Source: Mucilaginibacter sp. CSA2-8R
GTDB taxonomy: Bacteria; Bacteroidota; Bacteroidia; Sphingobacteriales; Sphingobacteriaceae
NCBI RefSeq assembly: GCF_038806765.1
Contig: NZ_CP152389.1
Coordinates: 1,364,001-1,428,000 of the forward strand
Direction: 5' to 3'
DNA: 64,000 bases
This document shows positions 1 to 9,057 of this stretch, piece after piece (the first letter of the stretch is position 1; each line of letters opens with the position of its first letter). Both the position numbers and the translations under genes were made by a program. The notes beneath the pieces are model-generated. The model was given only the letters and a program-made list of their open reading frames with translations, had not been told where the DNA came from and made no database searches.

Positions 1-750
1 GTCAACTAAATCGGTCAGGTTTTTACTGCCCGAAAATACCAGGCTTTCGGGTACAGCCGGGTCAAAGCTTTCCGGAAAGTTTTGCGCGATCGTTTTGTTA
101 AATACATCATGACGGGCCGAGGTTAAGCCGTTAGAGCCCATACCCCCGTTGTATTCATGCTCATAACTGGCCTGTCCGTACGAGGTTAAACCTACAATTA
201 CGTTACCGGCCTGTATGCGGTGATTGGAAATTACATCGTCGCGTTTTAATCGGCAAGTAACGGTAGAGTCTACAATAATGGTACGAACGAGGTCGCCTAC
301 GTCGGCTGTTTCGCCACCGGTAGAATAGATGCCGATGCCATGGCTGCGTAGTTCTTCCAGTATTTCTTCGGTGCCGTTAATAATCGCGGCAATCACCTCG
401 CCAGGAATCAGGTTTTTATTACGGCCAATGGTTGATGACAGTAAAATATTATCAGTAGCGCCCACGCAAAGCAGGTCGTCCAGGTTCATGATGATGGCAT
501 CCTGAGCAATACCCCGCCAAACCGACAGGTCGCCGGTTTGCTTCCAGTAAATGTAAGCCAGTGACGATTTAGTGCCTGCACCGTCGGCATGCATAATATT
601 ACAGTAAGCCGGGTCGTTACTTAATATATCAGGTATTATTTTACAAAAGGCCTTTGGATAGAGGCCCTTATCAATATTTTTAATAGCCTGGTGAACATCA
701 TCTTTGGAGGCCGATACGCCCCGCTGATCATATCTTTGCTCAGAAATCAT
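1..750 (-). CDS. purM: phosphoribosylformylglycinamidine cyclo-ligase (AIR synthetase), C-terminus outside window
   Basis: Converts FGAM plus ATP to aminoimidazole ribonucleotide in cytoplasmic de novo purine synthesis. I read about 250 residues from the ATG at 748-750 to the window edge without a stop. The protein begins MISEQRYDQRGVSASKDDV and has PurM features: an HADGAGTKS segment, a DDLLCVGA segment (substrate and ATP binding side of the fold) and STGGETADVGDLVRT. Bacteroidota PurM is about 390 residues, so roughly the last third is missing because of the window edge, not truncation. An exact TATATTTG (-7 type) lies 3 nt before the ATG, suggesting a leaderless message. It is divergent from the clc gene starting at 811. 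Confidence 0.9.
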   Translation of the reverse strand, partial: MISEQRYDQRGVSASKDDVHQAIKNIDKGLYPKAFCKIIPDILSNDPAYCNIMHADGAGTKSSLAYIYWKQTGDLSVWRGIAQDAIIMNLDDLLCVGATDNILLSSTIGRNKNLIPGEVIAAIINGTEEILEELRSHGIGIYSTGGETADVGDLVRTIIVDSTVTCRLKRDDVISNHRIQAGNVIVGLTSYGQASYEHEYNGGMGSNGLTSARHDVFNKTIAQNFPESFDPAVPESLVFSGSKNLTDLVD

Positions 751-753
751 GTT

Positions 754-761
754 CAAATATA
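754..761 (-). promoter_or_regulatory. -7 promoter element (TAnnTTTG) of purM
   Basis: On the minus strand the sequence is TATATTTG, an exact match to the Bacteroidota primary-sigma -7 consensus. Its last G is 3 nt from the purM ATG, so the inferred start site falls on or next to the A of the ATG. I see no clear -33 TTTG at the usual spacing. Confidence 0.55.
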
Positions 762-810
762 CGGGTTAACGTAGTAAAATCGTTACTTTGCTGTACATCT
801 GCCTTCCGTT

Positions 811-2601
811 ATGCTTAAAAGTCTGTTATTAGCTATCAACAACTGGCGTGCGAATCAAAACTCGCAGCGCAATTTTTTAATTTACTGTAGCGTGCTGGTT
901 GGCCTGGTTGGCGGATTTGCGGCTGTTGCTCTTAAGTACATGGTACATTTAATGGAAGAGCTTAGCCGACATATTGCGGCCAGCGTACCTTACCATTACA
1001 GCTTTTTGTTTTTGCCCGCATTGGGCTTGCTGTTAACCGTGGCCTATCAGCATTTAATAAACCGCGATGCAATACAGAAGGGGATAGGAAGCATTTTGGT
1101 GAATATCAAAAAAAACAAGTCAAATATACCTTATAACAATGCCTACTCACATCTCATCAGCAGCTCATTAACAGTAGGTTTTGGTGGCTCATCTGGTTTG
1201 GAGGCTCCTATTGTTTGTACCGGGGCAGCATTAGGTTCTAACGTAGGCCGGTTTTTTAAGCTAAGCAATTACGAAAAAACAGTGTTGCTGGCGGCCGGGG
1301 CGGCAGCAGGTATTGCAGCTGTATTTAACAGCCCTATTGCCGGCGTGCTGTTTGCCTTAGAAATACTGATTGGCGAAATTACAATACCCACATTTATTCC
1401 ATTGCTGATTGCATCAGCAACTGGGGTGGTAGTGGGTAAGCTGTTGCACTCAGGGCAGCTATTTCATTTAGTAACAGAGGGTTGGCTGGTACAGGCCCTG
1501 CCGTTTTATATTGTATTGGGCGTATTAAGTGGATTAATTGCCGTATACATCACTAAAGTTGCCGAAAACCTGGAGAAAGGCATTTTTATGAAGTATAACC
1601 GCTATACCAGGGCCATTGCAGGAGGTTTGCTTTTAGGAATACTGATCTTGCTTTTTCCGCCGTTGTTCGGCGAAGGCTACCATTATTTGCAGGCTATATT
1701 GAATGGTAATATGGAAATGCTGAAAGAAGAGTCGTTATATGCCGACTGGCTGTCAGAGCCTTTAGTAATGCTGTTGTTTATTGCAGCGTTAGTATTAATA
1801 AAAATTGTAGCTACAGGCATTACTTTGGGAGTAGGTGGTAACGGCGGCACCTTTGCACCTACTATGTTTACCGGCGCTTTTTTAGGTTTATTGTTAGCGT
1901 ATGGTGTTAATCAAACAGGGCTAATCCATTTAAACACCAGTAACTTTATTGCGGTGGGCATGGCCGGTGCTTTGAGCGGTGTGCTGCATGCTCCGCTTAC
2001 GGCTATCTTCTTGATTGCCGAAATTACAGGCGGTTATTTGTTATTCATCCCGCTGATGGTGGTATCAGCCATATCTTATATTATTGCTAGGGTGTTTAGT
2101 ACTCACAACATGTACTGGCAGGCGCTGATTCACGAAAAAGAAATATATCCCGATCAGGATTACAGTATGCTGAATGATATTCAACTAGATACCTTAATTA
2201 ACCGCGATTATACAGCTTTACGCAAGGATATGCCCATACAAGAGTTGTATAACATCCTGGCTGGCAGTAATGCCAATATTTTCGCGGTGTTGAATGCCGA
2301 TGGTTACCTGGATGGTGTGATTTGGATGGATGAGATACGCAAGCACATATTTAAAGACAATTCAACGCAAGGCGTAATTGGCGACTTTATGGTAAGTCCG
2401 CCAGCTATTATTAGCTACAACCAACCTGTAAGTAGCGTAATGAATGTTTTTGACCACCTTAATGTATGGCAGCTACCTGTAGTGAAAGACCGTAAGTTTG
2501 TGGGCTTTATATCTAAATCGGGCTTGCTTAATCAATACCGGCAGGTATTTATCCAGCAGCATAAATCAAACGACATATTTGCCCGACCCGACAGTCATTA
2601 A
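811..2601 (+). CDS. CLC-family chloride channel/transporter with C-terminal CBS domains
   Basis: Inner-membrane anion channel of the CLC family, 596 residues. The membrane part covers about residues 20-440. The selectivity motif GSSGLEAP lies near 126-133, with the gating glutamate at E131, and the downstream GGNGGTFAP motif is also present. Two CBS domains follow (about 465-590), typical of nucleotide-regulated CLCs. At the position of the E. coli ClC-ec1 proton glutamate (E203) the sequence reads FALEIL, that is Glu-Ile, the pattern found in CLC channels, so passive conduction is more likely than H+/Cl- exchange (inference). The 3' end faces glnN across a perfect palindrome at 2618-2671. 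The upstream TTACTTTG resembles a -7 element but is one base short. Confidence 0.9.
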   Translation: MLKSLLLAINNWRANQNSQRNFLIYCSVLVGLVGGFAAVALKYMVHLMEELSRHIAASVPYHYSFLFLPALGLLLTVAYQHLINRDAIQKGIGSILVNIKKNKSNIPYNNAYSHLISSSLTVGFGGSSGLEAPIVCTGAALGSNVGRFFKLSNYEKTVLLAAGAAAGIAAVFNSPIAGVLFALEILIGEITIPTFIPLLIASATGVVVGKLLHSGQLFHLVTEGWLVQALPFYIVLGVLSGLIAVYITKVAENLEKGIFMKYNRYTRAIAGGLLLGILILLFPPLFGEGYHYLQAILNGNMEMLKEESLYADWLSEPLVMLLFIAALVLIKIVATGITLGVGGNGGTFAPTMFTGAFLGLLLAYGVNQTGLIHLNTSNFIAVGMAGALSGVLHAPLTAIFLIAEITGGYLLFIPLMVVSAISYIIARVFSTHNMYWQALIHEKEIYPDQDYSMLNDIQLDTLINRDYTALRKDMPIQELYNILAGSNANIFAVLNADGYLDGVIWMDEIRKHIFKDNSTQGVIGDFMVSPPAIISYNQPVSSVMNVFDHLNVWQLPVVKDRKFVGFISKSGLLNQYRQVFIQQHKSNDIFARPDSH

Positions 2602-2617
2602 TAAACTTAATTAACCC

Positions 2618-2671
2618 TTACAAACGAAGAACGCTCTTGTACTGCAGTACAAGAGCGTTCTTCGTTTGTAA
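2618..2671. terminator. 54-bp perfect palindrome between convergent genes, probable bidirectional terminator
   Basis: Two 27-base arms meet with no spacer at 2644/2645 and pair without any mismatch. The palindrome sits between the stops of clc (2601) and glnN (2682), where a bidirectional terminator is expected. It lacks a separate U-tract on either strand; only the terminal CGTTTGT-like arm is U-rich. As RNA it would fold into a hairpin of about 25 bp with a minimal loop around ctgcag. Confidence 0.6.
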
Positions 2672-2681
2672 ATATACGCTG

Positions 2682-4853
2682 CTATTTCAAAAACAATAAT
2701 TCTCTGAACTTAGGCAGCGGCCAAACGGCATCATCAACCAGTTGTTCCAGTTTGTCAACGTGGTAACGGATAGGGTCAAAATAAGCTTTTACCTTTTCGT
2801 CGTAAGCGATAGCGCGTTCGCGAGCATCCTCAACTTTATTGGCGGTTCTGCGCTCATCTACCATTAGCTCGGTATTGGTTTTGATGAAATTGATATGCTC
2901 AGCCAGTTTTTTAATAATATCTAACTGTGCGGCGTACACGGTTTCGTCTAATCCAATCTCTTTTAAACCTCTTACGTTTTCAACCAGCTTGCTTTGGTAG
3001 TTGATGGCAGCCGGTATAATTAAACTGTTTACCAGTTCGCCAATTACGCGGGCTTCAATCTGTAATTTCTTGTAAAAATCTTCCAATAATACCTCATGGC
3101 GGGCATGTGCCTCGCGGCGACTAAATACGCCGGTACTTTCAAAAACGCTTTCGGCTTTTTCAGTTACCAGGGCATCCAGCGCTTTAGGGGTAGTTTTGAT
3201 ATTAGCCAAATTGCGCGACTCGGCCATCTGCTCCCATTCTTCGCTATAGCCATTACCCTCAAAGCGTATGGCTTTTGATTCTTTAATGTAGCGTTTAATT
3301 ACGGTAAGCAAGGCAACGTCTTTCTTTTCGCCTTTTTTTATCAGCTTATCAACATCTACCTTAAACTTCTTCAGCTGGTCGGCCACAATCAGGTTAAGGA
3401 TCGTCATCGGGCTGGCAGAGTTGGCCGAAGAGCCTACCGCACGCAGTTCAAACTTGTTACCTGTAAAGGCAAAAGGCGAGGTGCGGTTACGGTCTGTATT
3501 GTCTTGTAAAATTTGCGGTATCTTAGGGATGCCCTGCCATAATAAGGCTTCTTCTTTAGCTTTTTTGCTGATGCGTGATGTTTCAATTTCGTCTAACACG
3601 TCGCTCAACTGGCTTCCTAAAAATATAGAAATAATAGCTGGTGGCGCTTCGTTAGCACCTAAACGGTGGTCATTGTTTACTGAGGCGATAGAAGCGCGCA
3701 GCAGGTCGGCGTGTTCATATACGGCTTTAATGGTGTTCACAAAAAACGTAAGGAACATCAAATTGCTCTTCGGCGTTTTACCTGGCGACAACAAGTTTTT
3801 ACCTGTGTTGGTAATCATCGACCAGTTATTGTGCTTACCCGAGCCGTTAACACCGGCGTAAGGTTTTTCGTGCAGCAGCACCTTAAAGTTATGACGCTTG
3901 CCAACCCTGTCCATAATGTCCATTAGTAGTTGGTTATGGTCTATAGCCAGGTTAATTTCTTCGTAAATAGGCGCACATTCAAACTGCGACGGGGCTACTT
4001 CGTTATGGCGGGTTTTTAACGGGATGCCCAGTTGTAGTGCTTCCAGTTCAAAATCCTGCATAAAGGCATATACCCGGGTAGGGATAGAGCCGAAGTAGTG
4101 ATCTTCTAATTGCTGGTTTTTGGCAGATAAATGGCCGAACAATGTACGGCCGGTTAAATACATATCCGGACGGGCATTAAATAAGGCCAGATCAACCAAA
4201 AAGTATTCTTGCTCAATGCCTAATGAGGCATTTACTTTTTCAACGCTTTTATCAAAGTATTGGCAAACATCTACAGCCGCTTTGTCAAGCGCGTTTAATG
4301 CCTTTAATAAAGGTACTTTATAATCTAAGGCTTCGCCGGTGTAAGATACAAATACGGTGGGTATACATAAGGTGCGGCCCATAATAAAGGCCGGAGAAGA
4401 TGGATCCCAGGCGGTATAACCGCGAGCCTCGAAGGTATTGCGTATGCCGCCGTTAGGGAAGCTCGATGCATCGGGCTCTTGTTGTGCCAAAGCATCGCCG
4501 CTAAATTTTTCGATGGCGCCATCTAATGTGGGCTCAAAAAAAGCGTCATGCTTTTCGGCAGTAGTGCCGGTAAGCGGCTGAAACCAATGGGTATAATGAG
4601 TAGCGCCTTTGCCTATGGCCCAGGCTTTCATGGCCGAGGCTACCTGATCGGCCATATCGCGCTGAACCGGTTCGCCATGGTCTATAGAGCTGATGATGCT
4701 TTGATAGGCTTCTTTAGAAAGAAACTCGCGCATTTTCTTTTTATCGAAAACATTAACGCCGTAATACTCAGATACCTTGGCTGTTGGTGCCTTAAACTCT
4801 GGTATTGTACGTGTAAGGACAGTTTGAAGGGCTTGAAAACGGATATTTGACAT
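2682..4853 (-). CDS. glnN: glutamine synthetase type III
   Basis: ATP-dependent ammonia assimilation, glutamate to glutamine, in the cytoplasm. The protein is 723 residues, the large GSIII form (about 700-730) common in Bacteroidota, not the 470-residue GSI. Supporting motifs are FEARGYTAWDPSSP near the N-terminal third, the catalytic-core NGSGKHNNWS and a C-terminal helical region. The open frame extends 15 codons upstream (to 4898), but that extension is not family-like. The ATG at 4853 (MSNIRFQALQ) fits GSIII N-termini and lies 31 nt below an exact TATATTTG element at 4885-4892. The gene is monocistronic, convergent with clc and divergent from the TonB gene. Confidence 0.93.
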   Translation of the reverse strand: MSNIRFQALQTVLTRTIPEFKAPTAKVSEYYGVNVFDKKKMREFLSKEAYQSIISSIDHGEPVQRDMADQVASAMKAWAIGKGATHYTHWFQPLTGTTAEKHDAFFEPTLDGAIEKFSGDALAQQEPDASSFPNGGIRNTFEARGYTAWDPSSPAFIMGRTLCIPTVFVSYTGEALDYKVPLLKALNALDKAAVDVCQYFDKSVEKVNASLGIEQEYFLVDLALFNARPDMYLTGRTLFGHLSAKNQQLEDHYFGSIPTRVYAFMQDFELEALQLGIPLKTRHNEVAPSQFECAPIYEEINLAIDHNQLLMDIMDRVGKRHNFKVLLHEKPYAGVNGSGKHNNWSMITNTGKNLLSPGKTPKSNLMFLTFFVNTIKAVYEHADLLRASIASVNNDHRLGANEAPPAIISIFLGSQLSDVLDEIETSRISKKAKEEALLWQGIPKIPQILQDNTDRNRTSPFAFTGNKFELRAVGSSANSASPMTILNLIVADQLKKFKVDVDKLIKKGEKKDVALLTVIKRYIKESKAIRFEGNGYSEEWEQMAESRNLANIKTTPKALDALVTEKAESVFESTGVFSRREAHARHEVLLEDFYKKLQIEARVIGELVNSLIIPAAINYQSKLVENVRGLKEIGLDETVYAAQLDIIKKLAEHINFIKTNTELMVDERRTANKVEDARERAIAYDEKVKAYFDPIRYHVDKLEQLVDDAVWPLPKFRELLFLK

Positions 4854-4884
4854 TTGTTTATAGGTGTATATGGTTTTCGGTGTG

Positions 4885-4892
4885 CAAATATA
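4885..4892 (-). promoter_or_regulatory. -7 promoter element of glnN
   Basis: Minus-strand TATATTTG matches the Bacteroidota -7 consensus exactly and gives a predicted 5' leader of about 27 nt before the ATG at 4853. This also supports the shorter glnN start, since the longer frame would begin at or upstream of the transcription start. Confidence 0.55.
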
Positions 4893-4898
4893 GAGCAA

Positions 4899-5317
4899 TG
4901 TGGCTTAAAAGTTGACCATTTACATGTAATTTATACATATAGGTTGGCAAAAACAGATACAATGTATGATCCCTCTCATGAATTTCGCCTCAAAAGGAGT
5001 CTTGGTACTTCAATATAGTTTCAATTTCACGACCATCTTCTTAAACTTTGATCTAATGATTAATTAGTTATTGCAGAATAAAATTCTGTATTTTGATTTA
5101 TTTAAACACAATATTCTGTTTTTAGTCTATTTTTAAGCGTTTTATTTATAAGTAGCCACTTTTTAAGCCTCAATAAAATAAGCATATTGTAGATATTTCG
5201 GCAAAAAATCAAATAATCTGTTAAAGTATTTAAAATGCACATTGATCTGAATTGATATTTTGCTAAAAATGAAATTTATCAGAATTTTATATAGTTTAAG
5301 TGTTTATATTTAAAATA
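4899..5317. other. AT-rich intergenic region with repeated ATTCTG/CAGAAT motifs
   Basis: A long, strongly AT-rich gap between divergent glnN and the TonB gene. CAGAAT-aaa-ATTCTG forms an inverted repeat at 5074-5088. Further copies of the hexamer are at 5113-5118 (ATTCTG) and 5280-5285 (CAGAAT). I see no ORF or RNA gene. It could carry operators or curved DNA for either flanking gene; no function can be assigned from sequence alone. Confidence 0.4.
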
Positions 5318-5325
5318 TAATTTTG
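5318..5325 (+). promoter_or_regulatory. -7 promoter element of the TonB-family gene
   Basis: TAATTTTG matches TAnnTTTG and ends 6 nt before the ATG at 5332, implying a leader of about 3 nt. It overlaps the in-frame TTG at 5323, which argues against that TTG being the start codon. Confidence 0.5.
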
Positions 5326-5331
5326 ATAAAT

Positions 5332-6177
5332 ATGATTAATACAAAATTTAATTTGTACGATATTGAGTGGCTTGATATTGTATTTGCAGACCGTAACAAG
5401 AACTATGGTGCATATGATTTGCGTGCTCATTATGGTACTAACATGATGCGTGCCTTAGCTATCACGGTATTAGGTTTTTCCGTTGCTGTGGTATCAGTTA
5501 ACATTGCATTGAAACACAAGCCGCCCGTTGACCCAACCGTTGTTATAGACTATAATTCTACGAAATATATAGAGCCTCCTAAAACCGAGCAACCTAAAGA
5601 AGCCGTGTTGCGGAAACACCCAGCAGGCAATCCGAATAAACAGATTGTAGCAGCGCCAAAGGTTAACGTGGTATCGCAACGGTTTATACCCCCCGTGGTT
5701 ACTAATGAGCCAGTGTTAACCGATGTTAAGCCCATTGACATGGATAAGGCAATTTCTAACATTGATAATAATACAGGTACCAAAGGTGTAATTAATAGCA
5801 CGGCACCTGTAGGACCTGTAACTACAGGCGACCCAAAAGGCACGCCTGATGGCATACCGACGAACGACCCTGTTGATATTGGCGGCCTGGACGTCATGCC
5901 CGAACCTTACGGGGGGGCAGCTGCATGGAGCAAATTTTTGCAAAAGAACCTCCGTTATCCTGAAACTGACCTGCAGGGCCGCGTGATTATCAGCTTTATT
6001 ATTGAAAGAGACGGTAAGCTTACCGATTTGAATATAGTAAAAGGGGTAGACAATCTGTTGGACCGCGAAGCCTTGCGCGTTTTAAAACTGGCACCAGCCT
6101 GGAAACCCGGACAGCAAAACGGTAAACCGGTAAGGGTAAAATATACTATTCCCATTGTGTTCCAGATGAATGATTAA
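5332..6177 (+). CDS. energy transducer TonB
   Basis: Periplasm-spanning protein that couples the inner-membrane proton motive force (via ExbB/ExbD) to TonB-dependent outer-membrane transporters. From ATG 5332 it is 281 residues. The N-terminus has the Bacteroidota TonB signature (YDIEWLDIVFADRNKNYGAYDLR), one membrane segment near residues 33-52 and a proline/lysine-rich periplasmic linker. The C-terminal TonB domain runs from about 200 (VMPEPYGGAAAW, RVIISFIIERDG, REALRVLKLAP, IPIVFQ). No exbB/exbD is adjacent, as is usual for orphan TonB paralogues. An earlier TTG (5323) overlaps the promoter element and is rejected. A terminator follows at 6218. Confidence 0.9.
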   Translation: MINTKFNLYDIEWLDIVFADRNKNYGAYDLRAHYGTNMMRALAITVLGFSVAVVSVNIALKHKPPVDPTVVIDYNSTKYIEPPKTEQPKEAVLRKHPAGNPNKQIVAAPKVNVVSQRFIPPVVTNEPVLTDVKPIDMDKAISNIDNNTGTKGVINSTAPVGPVTTGDPKGTPDGIPTNDPVDIGGLDVMPEPYGGAAAWSKFLQKNLRYPETDLQGRVIISFIIERDGKLTDLNIVKGVDNLLDREALRVLKLAPAWKPGQQNGKPVRVKYTIPIVFQMND

Positions 6178-6217
6178 TACTTAACGGGTTTGTTTTTTGT
6201 TTTTTTGTTATTTGTTT

Positions 6218-6248
6218 AGCGCACCTTACGGGGTTGCGCTATTTTTTT
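6218..6248 (+). terminator. intrinsic terminator of the TonB gene
   Basis: AGCGCA (6218-6223) pairs with TGCGCT (6235-6240) around an 11-nt loop, followed by seven T residues at 6242-6248. It lies 40 nt after the TonB stop and upstream of the valS promoter. Confidence 0.8.
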
Positions 6249-6322
6249 GGTGGTGTAGTAAGCCTGTAATCTCTTCCACCAAATCCATAAACAGATTTAG
6301 CTGACTTATTAACGCAAAACAT

Positions 6323-6330
6323 TATTTTTG
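6323..6330 (+). promoter_or_regulatory. -7 promoter element of valS
   Basis: TATTTTTG is an exact TAnnTTTG match ending 6 nt before the valS ATG (6337). The predicted leader is only about 3 nt. Confidence 0.55.
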
Positions 6331-6336
6331 TGAGCT

Positions 6337-8955
6337 ATGAGTATTTCAAAAACCTATCAGTTTAATGAAGTTGAAGATAAATGGTACAGCTACTGGTTAC
6401 AGCACCAATTTTTTAAATCGGTGCCAGACGAGCGCGAACCATACACTATAGTTATACCGCCCCCCAACGTGACCGGTGTTTTACACATGGGCCACATGTT
6501 AAATAATACCATTCAGGATGTACTGATACGCCGTGCCCGCATGAAAGGCAAAAATGCCTGCTGGGTACCGGGTACAGATCACGCCAGTATTGCTACCGAG
6601 GCAAAAGTGGTAGCTATGTTAAAAGAGCGTGGTATCAGCAAGCATGACCTTACCCGCGATGAATTTTTGAAATACGCCTGGGAATGGAAGGATAAATATG
6701 GCGGCATAATCTTAGAGCAGCTTAAAAAGTTAGGTGCGTCGTGCGATTGGGACCGTACCCGGTTTACTATGGAACCCGAACTTTCAGAAGCTGTTATTGA
6801 TACCTTTGTTCATCTGTATAAAAAAGGTCTGATTTACCGCGGTATCCGTATGGTTAACTGGGACCCTAAAGGCCTCACTGCCGTATCTGACGAGGAAGTT
6901 ATCCGTAAAGAGGTACAACAGAAACTTTATTACATCAAGTACCAATTTGCCGAAGGCGATGGTTACCTTACCATTGCTACCACCCGTCCGGAAACTATTA
7001 TGGCCGACTGTGCCGTGTGCATTAACCCTAACGATGAGCGTTACACACACCTGCATGGCAAAAAAGTATTAGTGCCGCTTATTAACCGCGAAATACCGGT
7101 GATACTGGACGAATACGTAACCATGGATTTTGGTACCGGTTGTTTAAAGGTTACCCCGGCGCACGATCTAAATGATTATGAACTTGGGCAAAAACACAAC
7201 CTGCCGGTAATTGACATTTTGAACGATGACGGCTCACTGAATGATAAAGCCGAAATACTGATAGGAGAAGATCGTTTTGCTGCACGTAAAAAAATTGCGG
7301 TTTTACTGCAGGAGGCGGATGCTTTAGAAAAGGTAGAAGAATACAAATCGCAAATAGGGTTTTCGGAACGTACCGATGCGGCAATTGAGCCTAAGCTGTC
7401 TATGCAATGGTTTTGCAAAATGCAGGAGATGGCTAAACCAGCGCTTGATTACGTGCTCGAAGGTGATATCAAGCTCATTCCTGATAAGTTTATTAATACC
7501 TACCGCCACTGGATGGAAAACGTAAAAGACTGGAATATTAGTCGGCAGCTTTGGTGGGGGCAGCGTATACCGGCCTGGTATAATGATAAGGGGCAGTGGG
7601 TTGTTGCTAAAACCGAGTCAGAAGCTCAAGCGGCATTCGAAGCTCAAGGTCAGTCGGCTAGTGGCCTGCGCCAGGACGAAGATGTGCTTGATACCTGGTT
7701 TTCTTCATGGTTATGGCCAATTTCAGTTTTTGACGGCTTTAAAGACCCTGAAAACGCCGATATCAATTATTATTATCCTACCAATGATTTGGTAACTGCT
7801 CCCGAAATACTCTTCTTTTGGGTAGCCCGTATGATTATGGCCGGTCACGAATTTAGAGGCCAGGTGCCTTTTAAAAATGTGTACTTGACCGGTATAGTGC
7901 GTGATAAGTTAGGCCGCAAAATGTCTAAATCATTAGGCAACTCGCCTGACCCGATTGACCTGATCGGAAAGTACGGTGCAGATGGCGTACGTGTAGGGAT
8001 GTTGCTTTGCTCGCCTGCCGGTAACGACCTGATGTTTGACGAGAGCTACTGCGAACAAGGCCGTAATTTTGCTAACAAAGTTTGGAATGCCTTTAGGCTG
8101 GTAAAAGGTTGGGAGGTTAGTGTTAGTTTAGAAAATGCGAATGCGACAGCCATAAGTTGGTTTAAAGGCCGTTTTAATCAGGCTTTAGCCGAAATTGAAG
8201 ATTTGTTTGCGCAATATCGTTTATCAGAAGCGGTAATGGCCGTTTATAAGCTGGTGTGGGACGATTTTTGCGCCTGGTATCTCGAAATGGTAAAGCCACC
8301 TTATCAGCAGCCTATTGATAAAGCAACTTACGAGGTAACCATCAGTTACTTTGAAGATATTTTAAAATTATTGCATCCCTTTATGCCGTTTATCACCGAA
8401 GAATTATGGCATGACGAACTGTTTGGTGAGCGCGATGCGCTGGATTGTTGTATAGTAGCTCAACTGCCGGTTGTTGCCGAAGTTAACACTGTGCTTCTTA
8501 ACCAATGCGAAAATATTAAGCAGGTGATTACCGAGGTGCGTAACACAAGAAACAGCAAGCAAATATCGCCTAAAGAAAGTTTAGAATTACTTATTAAACA
8601 AAATTCATCAGATCAATATGAGGCATTTTTGCCTATATTGAGCAAGTTGGGTAATTTAAGCCACATTAAGTTCGTTGATGATAAAGTACTGGGTGCTGCA
8701 AACTTTATGGTATCTACGGATGAGTTTTTTATACCGTTGAGTAGTAATATCGATGTTGACGCAGAGCGTTTGCGCTTACAGAAAGACAAGGAATATCTTC
8801 TTGGATTTCTGCAAGCGGTTGATAAGAAGCTATCCAACGAAAAATTTGTAAATAATGCCAAGCCTGAAGTGATAGCGAATGAGCGGAAGAAGAAAGCAGA
8901 TGCTGAGGCAAAACTTAAAATAACAGAAGATAATTTAGAACTTTTGGCAAACTAA
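6337..8955 (+). CDS. valS: valyl-tRNA synthetase
   Basis: Charges tRNA-Val with valine in the cytoplasm. The protein is 872 residues, a usual length for bacterial ValRS. Class I motifs are intact: the HIGH-type motif inside [13 protein letters not shown] at residues 41-53 and KMSKS near 528. The CP1 editing insert lies between them ([20 protein letters not shown] segments). The last 60 or so residues form the lysine/glutamate-rich C-terminal coiled-coil arm that contacts tRNA (starting near [16 protein letters not shown]). No T-box is expected in this phylum and none is seen. It appears monocistronic, followed by a weak hairpin terminator. Confidence 0.96.
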   Translation: MSISKTYQFNEVEDKWYSYWLQHQFFKSVPDEREPYTIVIPPPNVTGVLHMGHMLNNTIQDVLIRRARMKGKNACWVPGTDHASIATEAKVVAMLKERGISKHDLTRDEFLKYAWEWKDKYGGIILEQLKKLGASCDWDRTRFTMEPELSEAVIDTFVHLYKKGLIYRGIRMVNWDPKGLTAVSDEEVIRKEVQQKLYYIKYQFAEGDGYLTIATTRPETIMADCAVCINPNDERYTHLHGKKVLVPLINREIPVILDEYVTMDFGTGCLKVTPAHDLNDYELGQKHNLPVIDILNDDGSLNDKAEILIGEDRFAARKKIAVLLQEADALEKVEEYKSQIGFSERTDAAIEPKLSMQWFCKMQEMAKPALDYVLEGDIKLIPDKFINTYRHWMENVKDWNISRQLWWGQRIPAWYNDKGQWVVAKTESEAQAAFEAQGQSASGLRQDEDVLDTWFSSWLWPISVFDGFKDPENADINYYYPTNDLVTAPEILFFWVARMIMAGHEFRGQVPFKNVYLTGIVRDKLGRKMSKSLGNSPDPIDLIGKYGADGVRVGMLLCSPAGNDLMFDESYCEQGRNFANKVWNAFRLVKGWEVSVSLENANATAISWFKGRFNQALAEIEDLFAQYRLSEAVMAVYKLVWDDFCAWYLEMVKPPYQQPIDKATYEVTISYFEDILKLLHPFMPFITEELWHDELFGERDALDCCIVAQLPVVAEVNTVLLNQCENIKQVITEVRNTRNSKQISPKESLELLIKQNSSDQYEAFLPILSKLGNLSHIKFVDDKVLGAANFMVSTDEFFIPLSSNIDVDAERLRLQKDKEYLLGFLQAVDKKLSNEKFVNNAKPEVIANERKKKADAEAKLKITEDNLELLAN

Positions 8956-8963
8956 TTGAACAT

Positions 8964-9001
8964 AAGGGGTGCAATCATTTAATAAAATTATAGCACCCTT
9001 T
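8964..9001 (+). terminator. possible terminator after valS
   Basis: AAGGGGTGC (8964-8972) can pair with GCACCCTT (8993-9000) using one G-U pair around a 20-nt AT-rich loop, and ends in four T residues. The loop is large, so strength is uncertain. Confidence 0.45.
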
Positions 9002-9057
9002 TAAATGTTTCAGTTTTTATGGGCTATGAGTTTAAACATTTCTTATAGTACCAGTTA

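Noticed and set aside
3421..3861. 146-codon plus-strand frame inside glnN
   Set aside because: It lies wholly antisense to a complete, well-recognised glutamine synthetase and has no family features; same for the frames at 4548-4850 and 3096-3278.
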